Below are positions 7,016-13,847 of a DNA stretch of 46,262 nucleotides, piece by piece; position 1 is the first letter of the stretch, and each line of letters opens with the position of its first letter. The notes below the pieces were generated by a model. The model saw only the letters and a list, made by a program, of their open reading frames with translations, was not told where the DNA came from and did not search any database. A program made the position numbers and the translations under genes. This DNA comes from JAHJDR01 sp964609965. Its GTDB lineage: Bacteria; UBA10199; JADGCS01. Where the stretch lies: contig CAZSTS010000019.1 of NCBI GenBank assembly GCA_964609965.1, forward strand, positions 1-46,262, in the 5' to 3' direction.

Positions 7016-7047
7016 GGCGTAGGTGCTTAGGCTCTTAGGCGCATAGG
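7016..7047. repeat. 8-bp tandem repeat, right flank of S23-like gene
   Basis: Four units of NNNNTAGG type (CGTAGG preceded by GG, TGCTTAGG, CTCTTAGG, CGCATAGG). On the minus strand these read CCTANGNN, the same family as 6560-6589 but in opposite orientation, so the S23-like gene sits between inverted repeat arrays. Confidence 0.6.
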
Positions 7048-7055
7048 AGCATATA

Positions 7056-7979
7056 TCACCTTTTCCCTGCCACAAGCTGATCACCTTCTACAGTGTATTC
7101 AAAATACTCTTCATCAACCATGGCTGAGGATGGTATAGATGCAGGTGCCATGATGATATCTCCTAGATTTGCCTCAACTTGCGCTTGAATCCACGGGTGT
7201 AAACCATGTTTCCAACTACTGTCATAAAGAGCCTGAACAGAAAATCTCATTCTCTGACCAACTATTTCAAGATCCAGAATATAATGATTCTCTCCCTCAG
7301 GAGAATTGATATCTAATCCCTCCAAGGTATCAGCACCTATCCCAATCTTGAAAGGTATTCCTGGATAAATATCTTTGGCTAGCACAACCGCCCAAAGCTC
7401 TGCCTCTGTGAGAAGCTCGCCACTTTCTCGATGTCTTGGCTCAAAAATCGCTAAAGCACCTTCAAGGAGTAATTTTACCATGGGATTGTTTATGCTACTT
7501 GGATTTTTCAGTTCATCAACTCCTGAAACAAGTGCTTCCATTTCATACAATGTTCTGCTCCCCCTAACTAATCTCTCCTGACCTGAACCAGCTTGCGAAT
7601 CTCTAGCCCCAATTCTCGCTTCCTGAGAAAGAAAATGAGTCCCATTTGATACTGATACCGAAGGCATTCCCAAGGGGCCCAAGTGAACCCTAGATTTTTT
7701 GGTGCCTACACGCGAAGTCCATACCAAATCACCTCCCCTGCCTTCCTCTTGAGTGGTTAAAAACTCTTCAAACCCAGCTAATCTTTCTGTAGTCAATGGC
7801 TGTGGATTAAACTTACGCACCCCATGAATTGATGCACCGGTCCAAGGCAAGGCCGAAACACCAACTGTTGCTTCATATCCCTTACCTGTGTGAGTTGGCA
7901 CAACTGGCAAACAAGCACCTGTAAAATTAAAACCAGCACCATAGGGTCCTACAGCAACTAATGCATTCATAGCACTCAT
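7056..7979 (-). CDS. Tandem paralogue A of an unrecognised ~300-residue family
   Basis: 307 residues; AAGGAG lies 5 nt before ATG 7979. Shares with its two neighbours an N-terminal GxGFxFxGAC motif (here YGAGFNFTGAC), PQPLTTERL, a central helix (PMVKLLLEGALAIFEPR), GLHPWIQAQ near the C-terminus and a final YTVEGDQL. It has no classical signal peptide, membrane segment or known catalytic motif. A carries about 25 extra residues after the N-terminal motif and lacks the first of the two N-terminal Cys seen in B and C. I do not recognise the family. Position between sigma-54-controlled surface and protease genes suggests a link to the same cell-surface programme (inference). Confidence 0.7.
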   Translation of the reverse strand: MSAMNALVAVGPYGAGFNFTGACLPVVPTHTGKGYEATVGVSALPWTGASIHGVRKFNPQPLTTERLAGFEEFLTTQEEGRGGDLVWTSRVGTKKSRVHLGPLGMPSVSVSNGTHFLSQEARIGARDSQAGSGQERLVRGSRTLYEMEALVSGVDELKNPSSINNPMVKLLLEGALAIFEPRHRESGELLTEAELWAVVLAKDIYPGIPFKIGIGADTLEGLDINSPEGENHYILDLEIVGQRMRFSVQALYDSSWKHGLHPWIQAQVEANLGDIIMAPASIPSSAMVDEEYFEYTVEGDQLVAGKR

Positions 7980-8144
7980 AAAAACTCCTTGCTTAGTGTG
8001 TATAAGAATACCGTGTACTTCTTGAACACAAATATGTTCATCTAGCTATCGGTTATATGATTTGAATGGTGCGATTGAAATGTAGATTTCGTGTCCTCAA
8101 GGACACAGGACAAATTGTTTATTTAGCGCGTCTCACCCTCTACT

Positions 8145-8257
8145 GCGTCTAGCGTCTAGCGTCTAGCGTCTAGCATCTAGCATCTAGCGTACATCGAATA
8201 CTGAAGTATTTTTTCCTTCGAAATTCGTCATTCCTTGTTCATTATTCGTTATTCCCA
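8145..8257. repeat. 7-bp tandem repeats in spacer between paralogues A and B
   Basis: The 7980-8262 spacer holds at 8145-8193 about seven heptamers (GCGTCTA four times, GCATCTA twice, then GCGTACA), and at 8223-8257 a second heptamer tract (ATTCGTC, ATTCCTT, GTTCATT and related). A short hairpin GTGTCCT/AGGACAC is also present at 8091-8106. The first heptamer type recurs in inverse orientation at 16305-16341. Confidence 0.7.
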
Positions 8258-8262
8258 ACCCT

Positions 8263-9165
8263 CTACCCTCTCCTCACCTGCACAAGATTATTACCTACTA
8301 CAATGTATGGAAAGAATTTAGGATCCATTTGCGACCAATCATTATTATTCGCAGGTGGTACAATAACATACCCAAGACCACGTGTGATCTGAGATTGTAT
8401 CCATTTATGCAAGCCTGCTTCCCAATCCGCACCGTAGGCAGCCCTAACAGAAAATGCCCTTGTATCTAGATTTACAGTAACAGAATGATTAGCTTCGTCA
8501 GATTCTGAAATATGAGTAAATTCTTTCAAAGTCCCTGCATCAATTCTGATAGTTTCAGGCAACCTAAAACCAGGTTTATATTCTTTTTGTCCTCCTTCTC
8601 TTATTGTCTCTGCTCCATAATAAGCACTCAGCAGTGACCAAAGATCTTTTTTGGTCAATCGTTCTCCTTCGAGCCTTGGTTCAAATATGGCTATAGCCCC
8701 CTCAAGCATAAGATCTATGAGAGGATGATCAATTGAAACACTCTCTGGCGTATCAAAGGCAGGCAAATCTCTTCTGTTAGTTACAAACTCAATACTGCTC
8801 CAAAGGACTTTTTGTTCTCTTAATTCGAAATCTAATCCATCTTCTGATCCAATACGTGTCGTCTGAGTAAGCTCATGCGTAGGATCAGTTAACCGATACA
8901 TCACTTCGTGCTTCTCCATTAAAGCTTCAACCGCCACATTGCCAATTCGCTCTGTTTTGGCAAACCAAGGAGGGCGTCCTTGACCTGTATTCGCCCCTAG
9001 AAATCTCTCATATTGAGGTAACCTTTCAGTAGTCAAAGGCTGAGGATTGTGGCTTGCTGTATTCAAATCAACGTCAAACGTATAAATCGTTGGCACAACA
9101 GCCTGACACGCTCCAGAAAAATTAAACCCACATCCATAGGAATTGATAACAAGCAATGTACTCAT
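8263..9165 (-). CDS. Tandem paralogue B of an unrecognised ~300-residue family
   Basis: 300 residues from ATG 9165, preferred over ATG 9171 because the GGAG site would be only 2-3 nt from the latter. Starts MSTLLVINSYGCGFNFSGAC and shares PQPLTTERL, DHPLIDLMLEGAIAIFEPR, GLHKWIQSQI and a C-terminal YIVVGNNLVQV with A and C. Predicted soluble; both N-terminal Cys of the YGCGF...GAC motif are present. B and C are more alike to each other than to A. Spacing to C (terminator between) and to A (repeat-filled spacer) suggests separate transcription. Function unknown. Confidence 0.7.
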   Translation of the reverse strand: MSTLLVINSYGCGFNFSGACQAVVPTIYTFDVDLNTASHNPQPLTTERLPQYERFLGANTGQGRPPWFAKTERIGNVAVEALMEKHEVMYRLTDPTHELTQTTRIGSEDGLDFELREQKVLWSSIEFVTNRRDLPAFDTPESVSIDHPLIDLMLEGAIAIFEPRLEGERLTKKDLWSLLSAYYGAETIREGGQKEYKPGFRLPETIRIDAGTLKEFTHISESDEANHSVTVNLDTRAFSVRAAYGADWEAGLHKWIQSQITRGLGYVIVPPANNNDWSQMDPKFFPYIVVGNNLVQVRRG

Positions 9166-9236
9166 AAACATCTCTCCATTATAAAAAATGCATTTAGTAC
9201 ACGTATCGATAAATGTGGAGATTTGTTTCTTAAATG

Positions 9237-9263
9237 AAAATAAAAACGGGCACTAATGTGCCC
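9237..9263 (-). terminator. Rho-independent terminator after paralogue C
   Basis: On the minus strand GGGCAC-ATTA-GTGCCC (9263-9248) forms a perfect 6-bp stem with a 4-nt loop, followed by GTTTTTATTTT. It lies about 60 bp downstream of the stop of the gene at 9323, so C probably has its own transcript. Confidence 0.75.
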
Positions 9264-9322
9264 AGAAAACAACAAACACGAATTTTCCTACGTACAGACT
9301 ATAATACATGCGATAAACACCC

Positions 9323-10216
9323 TCACCTCACCTGCGTCAGCGTATCACCTTCCACCGTGTATGGAAAGAAATGAAGATCTGTTGGCCAAGTAGATTGATC
9401 TTGAGGTGCTACGATAATATGGCCAAGACTTTTTGTGATTTGAGTTTGCATCCATTCATGCAAACCATTCTCCCAATCACTTGGATAAGCAGCCCAAGCA
9501 GAAAAACTACCCCTATTTAAGCAAACACTAATTGTGTGATGAACATAGGGAGACTTTTGAATATTAGCATAATTACCTAAAATTCTATCATTCATTTTAA
9601 TAGCTGAAGGAAAACCAAAGCCAGGTTTAGCTTCATCAGCTCGTCCAAGAACTATTTCTTCTGCATAATAGCGACCCATAATAGTCCAAAGCTGTTCCTT
9701 ATTTAATAACTCTCCTTGGTCATCTTTTGGTTTAAAAATTGCCAAAGCTGCTTCAAGAAGTAAATCAACTAAAGGATGATCTATACTCAGACATTGTAGA
9801 CCTTGAATTGCAGGCAAATCTTTTATTCGGCTCTCTAATTGAATAGAGTTATAATGGACTTCGAGTCTTTGCCGTTGTGACTGGGTAGGGTCTTCTCGTC
9901 TTATAGCTGTTCTCTGTTGAAGTGTATGCACACCATCTGTTACCAAAACACGAGGATCTGCTCTATTCATTGAAACTTCACACACTACATTGCCAACTCG
10001 AGATTGCGCATTCACAGCGGCCACAGCACTCCCATTACCGGTGATTGTATTTAAAAAATTATGATATTTAGTAATTTTGGCGTTTGTTATGGGCTGAGGT
10101 CTATAAAATTCGGTCGCACCATGCTCAGAACCCATTCTCGTAGGCATCACGACTCCACAGGCACCTGAAAAACTAAAACCACAACCATATTGGCTCACAG
10201 CAAGTAATGTACTCAT
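9323..10216 (-). CDS. Tandem paralogue C of an unrecognised ~300-residue family
   Basis: 297 residues from ATG 10216, which follows AGGAG and aligns with the starts of A and B (MSTLLAVSQYGCGFSFSGAC); the open frame extends upstream to 10420 but that part has no family similarity. Conserved blocks: RPQPITNAK, DHPLVDLLLEAALAIFKP, GLHEWMQTQI and YTVEGDTLTQV. No export signal that I can recognise and no known catalytic motif. First of the three in the direction of transcription and divergent from the MopE/MYXO-CTERM gene; the intergenic region holds a small hexamer array and several inverted repeats. Confidence 0.7.
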   Translation of the reverse strand: MSTLLAVSQYGCGFSFSGACGVVMPTRMGSEHGATEFYRPQPITNAKITKYHNFLNTITGNGSAVAAVNAQSRVGNVVCEVSMNRADPRVLVTDGVHTLQQRTAIRREDPTQSQRQRLEVHYNSIQLESRIKDLPAIQGLQCLSIDHPLVDLLLEAALAIFKPKDDQGELLNKEQLWTIMGRYYAEEIVLGRADEAKPGFGFPSAIKMNDRILGNYANIQKSPYVHHTISVCLNRGSFSAWAAYPSDWENGLHEWMQTQITKSLGHIIVAPQDQSTWPTDLHFFPYTVEGDTLTQVR

Positions 10217-10346
10217 AGAAACTCCTATTAAAATGACGATGCTTTTCTGGGTTCGTATTTCTCGCCCATACTTAATGATCGGCAAACTATGCGGTTTGTT
10301 TCTTGGTTGAACACATAAGTGGACACAATTGTGGGTGCATTTAGGC

Positions 10347-10373
10347 AGTCCAAACCTAGTCCCATTTGGGACT
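10347..10373. promoter_or_regulatory. Second, shorter hexamer array (AGTCCA, AGTCCC, GGGACT)
   Basis: AGTCCA at 10347, AGTCCC at 10358 and GGGACT at 10368, spaced 11 and 10 bp, the same order and spacing as the first three hexamers at 4749-4775. The core dyad AGTCCCATTTGGGACT is the reverse complement of the 4760-4775 dyad. It lies about 245-270 bp upstream of the predicted sigma-54 start for the MopE gene and about 130-155 bp upstream of paralogue C. Confidence 0.6.
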
Positions 10374-10587
10374 GAACTGCAGAGGTGAAAATCAGCTTTG
10401 CCGCAAGGCAGAAAACACACCGCTCGCTGTTTGAAGACGATGAAAAAAATGGTGCAATTGAAATATTATTGTCGCAAATTCAATAATGGAGATGTTTTCT
10501 CACTGTGAGAAATATTCACCCTCTCTCAAAACAGTATTATTGAAACTCAATAACCCACCAATATTACAAAATATTACACGTCTAATT

Positions 10588-10606
10588 TTGGCATCTATAT
10601 TGCATT
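10588..10606 (+). promoter_or_regulatory. Sigma-54 (-24/-12) promoter of MopE/MYXO-CTERM gene
   Basis: TTGGCATCTATATTGCATT keeps GG and GC exactly 10 bp apart, with TGGCAT and a perfect TTGCA. Predicted start is near 10615, giving an 18-nt leader that contains the GAGAGGTGG ribosome site before ATG 10633. Confidence 0.7.
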
Positions 10607-10632
10607 ATTTCTATTGTTGAGAGGTGGCATAC

Positions 10633-12519
10633 ATGAAGAAAACAATATCAAATAACAACAGGCAACAGAGAAGTTCATCAACATCACAGACATTTATCAT
10701 AATGATATTGTCTTGTTTTATATTGGTTTTTTGCATTATCAATCAAGCTATGGCAAGCTCGGCAGAATCTTGTGGAAACGGGATTCTTGACGAGGGAGAA
10801 ACCTGTGATCCAAAAATCAAACTCAGTGATGGCTATAAATGTGATGAAAACTGTAACCTAAAAAGAGACGACTCCTGTTCTCTTGGCACAGAGCTTTCAA
10901 GGCTTGTTTGTGTGGCTAACGAAAATGATATTCTCGGCAGTGTAATGTGCGCTAGAACAAACGGAGACAATGTTTACTCAAACACTGATTTTGGACAGAC
11001 TCCCGGGCCTGTCCTTTATGGTGCTTCTGGTATAGTAGGCGTTGGAGATAAACTCTTTGTCTCAGATGATGTTGATGGCGGTTCTATTAGTTATCTTGAT
11101 TTTTCGGCCCCTATTATAGAAGAGGGAAAAATAAAATCCGATTCTATACCTGTCTTCGAAATGCTTTCTGGCACATTTGATCACACAAATCCAAATGGTC
11201 TCGCCTTTAGCAATGGCAATCTAGGTGTTGCCTTTGCAGCTAGTGGTTCATTTGGCATTATTGATATTGAAACAAGTGCAGGTTTCCAAACAGTTTGTCC
11301 TGAAGGCCAAAATCAATGTCATGGCACCATGCAAGCCATAACAACAGATGATCAAGGTGGTTTTTATTTTGGTCATAGCAATGAGTTTTGGCATGCCAAA
11401 CTGCAAGCCGATAATACTTATCAAGTGGACTTCCTAGTAGACCTGGCTATTCTTTTCCCAGGATTCACCAGCCAGGGTGGAGCTACTCTTGTTCAAAAAG
11501 ACGACAGTGAATATCTTATTCTCTCAGATTACAATAATGGTAGTCTTGTTATGGCCGATATGAAAAGCGCTGACCCAAAATGGGAATCTGTATCAATCGA
11601 TGTGTTTCAGCCTCGCGGTTTGGCTTTGGATGAGAACGAAGGTATCCTCTACATAACAAGCTATGGTCACAACCGCGTTTATCGCGTTTCCTTTGATCTG
11701 ATTCTCGATGCCTTGGACAGCCGTGACAGCGTAACCACAGAAGTATTTCTTGAGAACACTGGCGAAGCCACAGGTGTGGATGTCTCTATGAAAATCTGCC
11801 TCCCACAGCTTTGCATTCCCCAAGATGAAGTTTGCGACGGAAAAGATAATGATTGCGATGGAATGATAGATGAAGATTGGTTTACCGAGACATTCTACAA
11901 AGACGGTGATGGTGATGGCCATGGCACCCCCCACACCTCATTAGAATATTGTGAAGCTCCAGACGAGTATGTAGACAATAACGATGACTGTGACGATATT
12001 GATCCTGATATTTACTTTGGAGCTGATGAGCTCTGCGACGGAAAAGACAATGATTGTGATGGTGAATTTGACGAAGACTGTGATTGTGATCCAGGCGAGA
12101 CTCAAACTTGTGGCTTTGATGAAGGCGAATGTCAGTCTGGAATGCAGAAATGCGATAGTGATGGCTACTGGATGGCCTGTGAAGGAGTTATTTCTCCAGT
12201 TGGCGAAACTTGTGATAGCAAAGACAACGATTGTGACGGCGAGATCGATGAAGAATTAGACTGTTTTGATATCTCTAATTTAGAAGATGGCGCATTTGAA
12301 GATGATGCAATAGATGAAAATATTGAAATTAACGAAGAAGATTCAAATGAAATTAGTATCGGAATAGGCAGCAATCTCTCTGGTGGCGCATTTGATTGTG
12401 GCTGTGATTTAAATCCAGCAGCCTATCATCAGGCAAATCATCTCTATTATGCTTTGCTAGGTTTATTAATACTGATTGCTGTATTACGACTAAGACTTTC
12501 GCTGAAATGCCAAAAGTAA
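10633..12519 (+). CDS. Surface protein with MopE-type repeats and MYXO-CTERM-like sorting tail
   Basis: 628 residues. ATG 10633 is preferred over GTG 10624 because the ribosome site GAGAGGTGG overlaps the GTG. A basic N-region and hydrophobic stretch (~20-41, ending AMASSA) form a signal peptide. Residues ~46-77 are a Cys-rich CGNGILDEGETCD repeat of myxobacterial type; ~80-390 look like a beta-propeller (repeated GLA- and DD-containing strands); ~390-560 hold three CDGKDNDCDG-type MopE repeats, expected to bind calcium or metal. The C-terminus has a CGC motif, a single hydrophobic helix and Arg/Lys-rich end (LRLRLSLKCQK), as in MYXO-CTERM sorting signals. Likely exported and surface-anchored, driven by the sigma-54 promoter upstream. 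Confidence 0.8.
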   Translation: MKKTISNNNRQQRSSSTSQTFIIMILSCFILVFCIINQAMASSAESCGNGILDEGETCDPKIKLSDGYKCDENCNLKRDDSCSLGTELSRLVCVANENDILGSVMCARTNGDNVYSNTDFGQTPGPVLYGASGIVGVGDKLFVSDDVDGGSISYLDFSAPIIEEGKIKSDSIPVFEMLSGTFDHTNPNGLAFSNGNLGVAFAASGSFGIIDIETSAGFQTVCPEGQNQCHGTMQAITTDDQGGFYFGHSNEFWHAKLQADNTYQVDFLVDLAILFPGFTSQGGATLVQKDDSEYLILSDYNNGSLVMADMKSADPKWESVSIDVFQPRGLALDENEGILYITSYGHNRVYRVSFDLILDALDSRDSVTTEVFLENTGEATGVDVSMKICLPQLCIPQDEVCDGKDNDCDGMIDEDWFTETFYKDGDGDGHGTPHTSLEYCEAPDEYVDNNDDCDDIDPDIYFGADELCDGKDNDCDGEFDEDCDCDPGETQTCGFDEGECQSGMQKCDSDGYWMACEGVISPVGETCDSKDNDCDGEIDEELDCFDISNLEDGAFEDDAIDENIEINEEDSNEISIGIGSNLSGGAFDCGCDLNPAAYHQANHLYYALLGLLILIAVLRLRLSLKCQK

Positions 12520-12537
12520 TTAACGCGCCCCCCAAAC

Positions 12538-12569
12538 AAGTAGGGGCACGAGACGTCGTGCCCCTACTT
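12538..12569. repeat. GTAGGGGC-type palindrome, copy 1
   Basis: A 14-bp stem (AAGTAGGGGCACGA) with a 4-nt loop lies between the convergent MopE and PEBP genes. Related palindromes are at 16234-16295, 30213-30240 and 39080-39107. It has no T-tract, so it is better read as a dispersed palindromic element than a simple terminator, though it may block transcription. Confidence 0.7.
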
Positions 12570-12595
12570 CGATATTCCGCGATTCCCAAATAAAA

Positions 12596-13186
12596 TCACG
12601 TCCCAGTAAACGTACCCGTAAACGAAGCCGATCCAAAATTATTGTCAGAATCCGAAATAAGCGAATAAATCGTTGAGGGATTGTCTGCATCAAATCCAGT
12701 AAGAGTCGTGATGTCTGATTCATTCATGGCCCAAATTTTGAACGTATATGTGTGATTTTCACCTGTTGGAGGACAAGGGCCACCATAGCCAGAAGTTCCA
12801 TAATCATTATGGGACTCTACCATAGGAGTCGCAATGGTAACGCCCTGTGCAAGAGTCGTTGTGGTTGTGGGAATATTATAAACAATCCAATGAACAAAAT
12901 CACTAGCATCGTCGTCTGTTACTGTAATGGCAAGACTCCCTCCTGTGCTAGTGGGCACATTGGACCAGCTTAAGACTGGTGATGTGTTAGCCCCACTACA
13001 AGTTGTATAAGCAAATGTAGCAGCAATTGTGCCAGCATTAGTTATGTCATCACTTGTTAATGTGAAAGTTCCAGTTGGAGTTTCTTCTTCTTCCTCTTCT
13101 GTAGCAGCAGTGGTGCCACAATTAACAACCAATGCAAATAGACACAAAACCATGAGAGTGATACTAAAATATTTTACTAAACGCAT
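12596..13186 (-). CDS. PEBP/YbhB-YbcL family lipoprotein
   Basis: 196 residues with a strong AAAGGAGG site. The lipoprotein signal (MRLVKYFSITLMVLCLFALVVNC) ends at Cys23, followed by an acidic linker. The rest is a phosphatidylethanolamine-binding-protein fold with the hallmark blocks SPVLSWSNVP, the D-x-D-A region before DFVHWIVYNIP, and YGGPCPPTGENHTYTFKIWA. Family members bind anionic ligands; the role of bacterial ones is unclear. Should be tethered to a membrane in the periplasm. Convergent with the MopE gene across a palindrome, and upstream of it lies a heptamer tract. Confidence 0.9.
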   Translation of the reverse strand: MRLVKYFSITLMVLCLFALVVNCGTTAATEEEEEETPTGTFTLTSDDITNAGTIAATFAYTTCSGANTSPVLSWSNVPTSTGGSLAITVTDDDASDFVHWIVYNIPTTTTTLAQGVTIATPMVESHNDYGTSGYGGPCPPTGENHTYTFKIWAMNESDITTLTGFDADNPSTIYSLISDSDNNFGSASFTGTFTGT

Positions 13187-13203
13187 TTAACCTCCTTTAT
13201 TAG

Positions 13204-13238
13204 TTCGTAGCTAAGAGTTCGTTGTTCGTAGTATAAAA
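13204..13238. repeat. 7-bp period spacer repeat
   Basis: TTCGTAG, CTAAGAG, TTCGTTG, TTCGTAG and TATAAAA follow in strict 7-bp register between recO and the PEBP gene. Confidence 0.5.
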
Positions 13239-13259
13239 TAAAACTACAAACTCCGAACT

Positions 13260-13847
13260 TTATCCCATTTCATTCCATAAAAATCCAGCTGCCTGACTAG
13301 GTTTTTGCATAATTTTTTCCGAAAACCTTACTAGCTCTTTTAACAAATCCTTCCAATTCTCATCAGGTTTAATTTTTCTTTCAAAACCCAATCCATAACC
13401 AACGCAATCAAAGAATCTTAAGAGAAATTTTGATGCTATTTCATATGAAAGAGTATTGTCTTTACAATCCTCTTGAATGTCAAACCATAAATCATACAAG
13501 CCATGATCGCCATCATGCTCTGGCGTAAATTCACAAATAAGCTCAGCCATAAGGTTTAAATAAGCAAATTGTGTGGGTTTTATCTGATGACCTCTGTTTT
13601 GAAAATCTGCAATCTCTTCAACACTCAATAACCGCCATAAACCACGTGTGCTCGGGCGATAAGAGAAATTGAGATGCGCAAAGTAATCAACCAATCCTTT
13701 AAATCTCTTTTTAGATTTTCGTGACCCAGCTGCAAAAAAACGATGAACCCCCTCCTTCTGCAATAATACAGTCACTATCTCATCTGCCTCACTGTAAGGA
13801 ATTTTTTTGAGAATTATCCCACGATGTAATTGTAATGTTCTATTCAT
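13260..13847 (-). CDS. recO: DNA repair protein RecO, short form
   Basis: 195 residues, shorter than the common ~240. The N-terminal OB-fold part is clear (RGIILKKIPYSEADEIVTVL, then KEGVHRFFAAGSRKSKKRFKG and YRPSTRGLWRLLS), followed by the helical domain with ELICEFTPEHD. RecO binds ssDNA and, with RecR and RecF, loads RecA and anneals strands in gap repair. The Cys4 zinc finger present in many RecO proteins is absent here. Its ATG overlaps the mgtE stop by 1 bp (TAATG), so it is translated in the pfkB-mgtE-recO operon. Confidence 0.85.
   Translation of the reverse strand: MNRTLQLHRGIILKKIPYSEADEIVTVLLQKEGVHRFFAAGSRKSKKRFKGLVDYFAHLNFSYRPSTRGLWRLLSVEEIADFQNRGHQIKPTQFAYLNLMAELICEFTPEHDGDHGLYDLWFDIQEDCKDNTLSYEIASKFLLRFFDCVGYGLGFERKIKPDENWKDLLKELVRFSEKIMQKPSQAAGFLWNEMG

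Larger units (their letters stand above)
10217..10632. promoter_or_regulatory. 416-bp divergent regulatory region
   Basis: No credible gene. It holds the hexamer array (10347-10373), a sequence AATGGTGCAATTGAAAT (10448-10464) repeated with one change at 8065-8081, three inverted repeats (10465-10487 with ATTATTG arms; 10496-10512, TTTCTCAC-T-GTGAGAAA; 10537-10553 with TTATTG arms) and a sigma-54 promoter facing right (10588-10606). This dense set of dyads between paralogue C and the MopE gene suggests control by more than one regulator. Confidence 0.6.

Noticed and set aside
8091..8106. GTGTCCT/AGGACAC hairpin as a terminator
   Set aside because: Loop of two bases and no T-tract on either side.
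9248..9263. TGGGCACATTAGTGC on the minus strand as a sigma-54 site
   Set aside because: Fully explained as the stem of a rho-independent terminator.
10217..10420. Upstream extension of paralogue C frame
   Set aside because: The extra 68 codons have no likeness to paralogues A and B and run through the hexamer array; ATG 10216 has the ribosome site.
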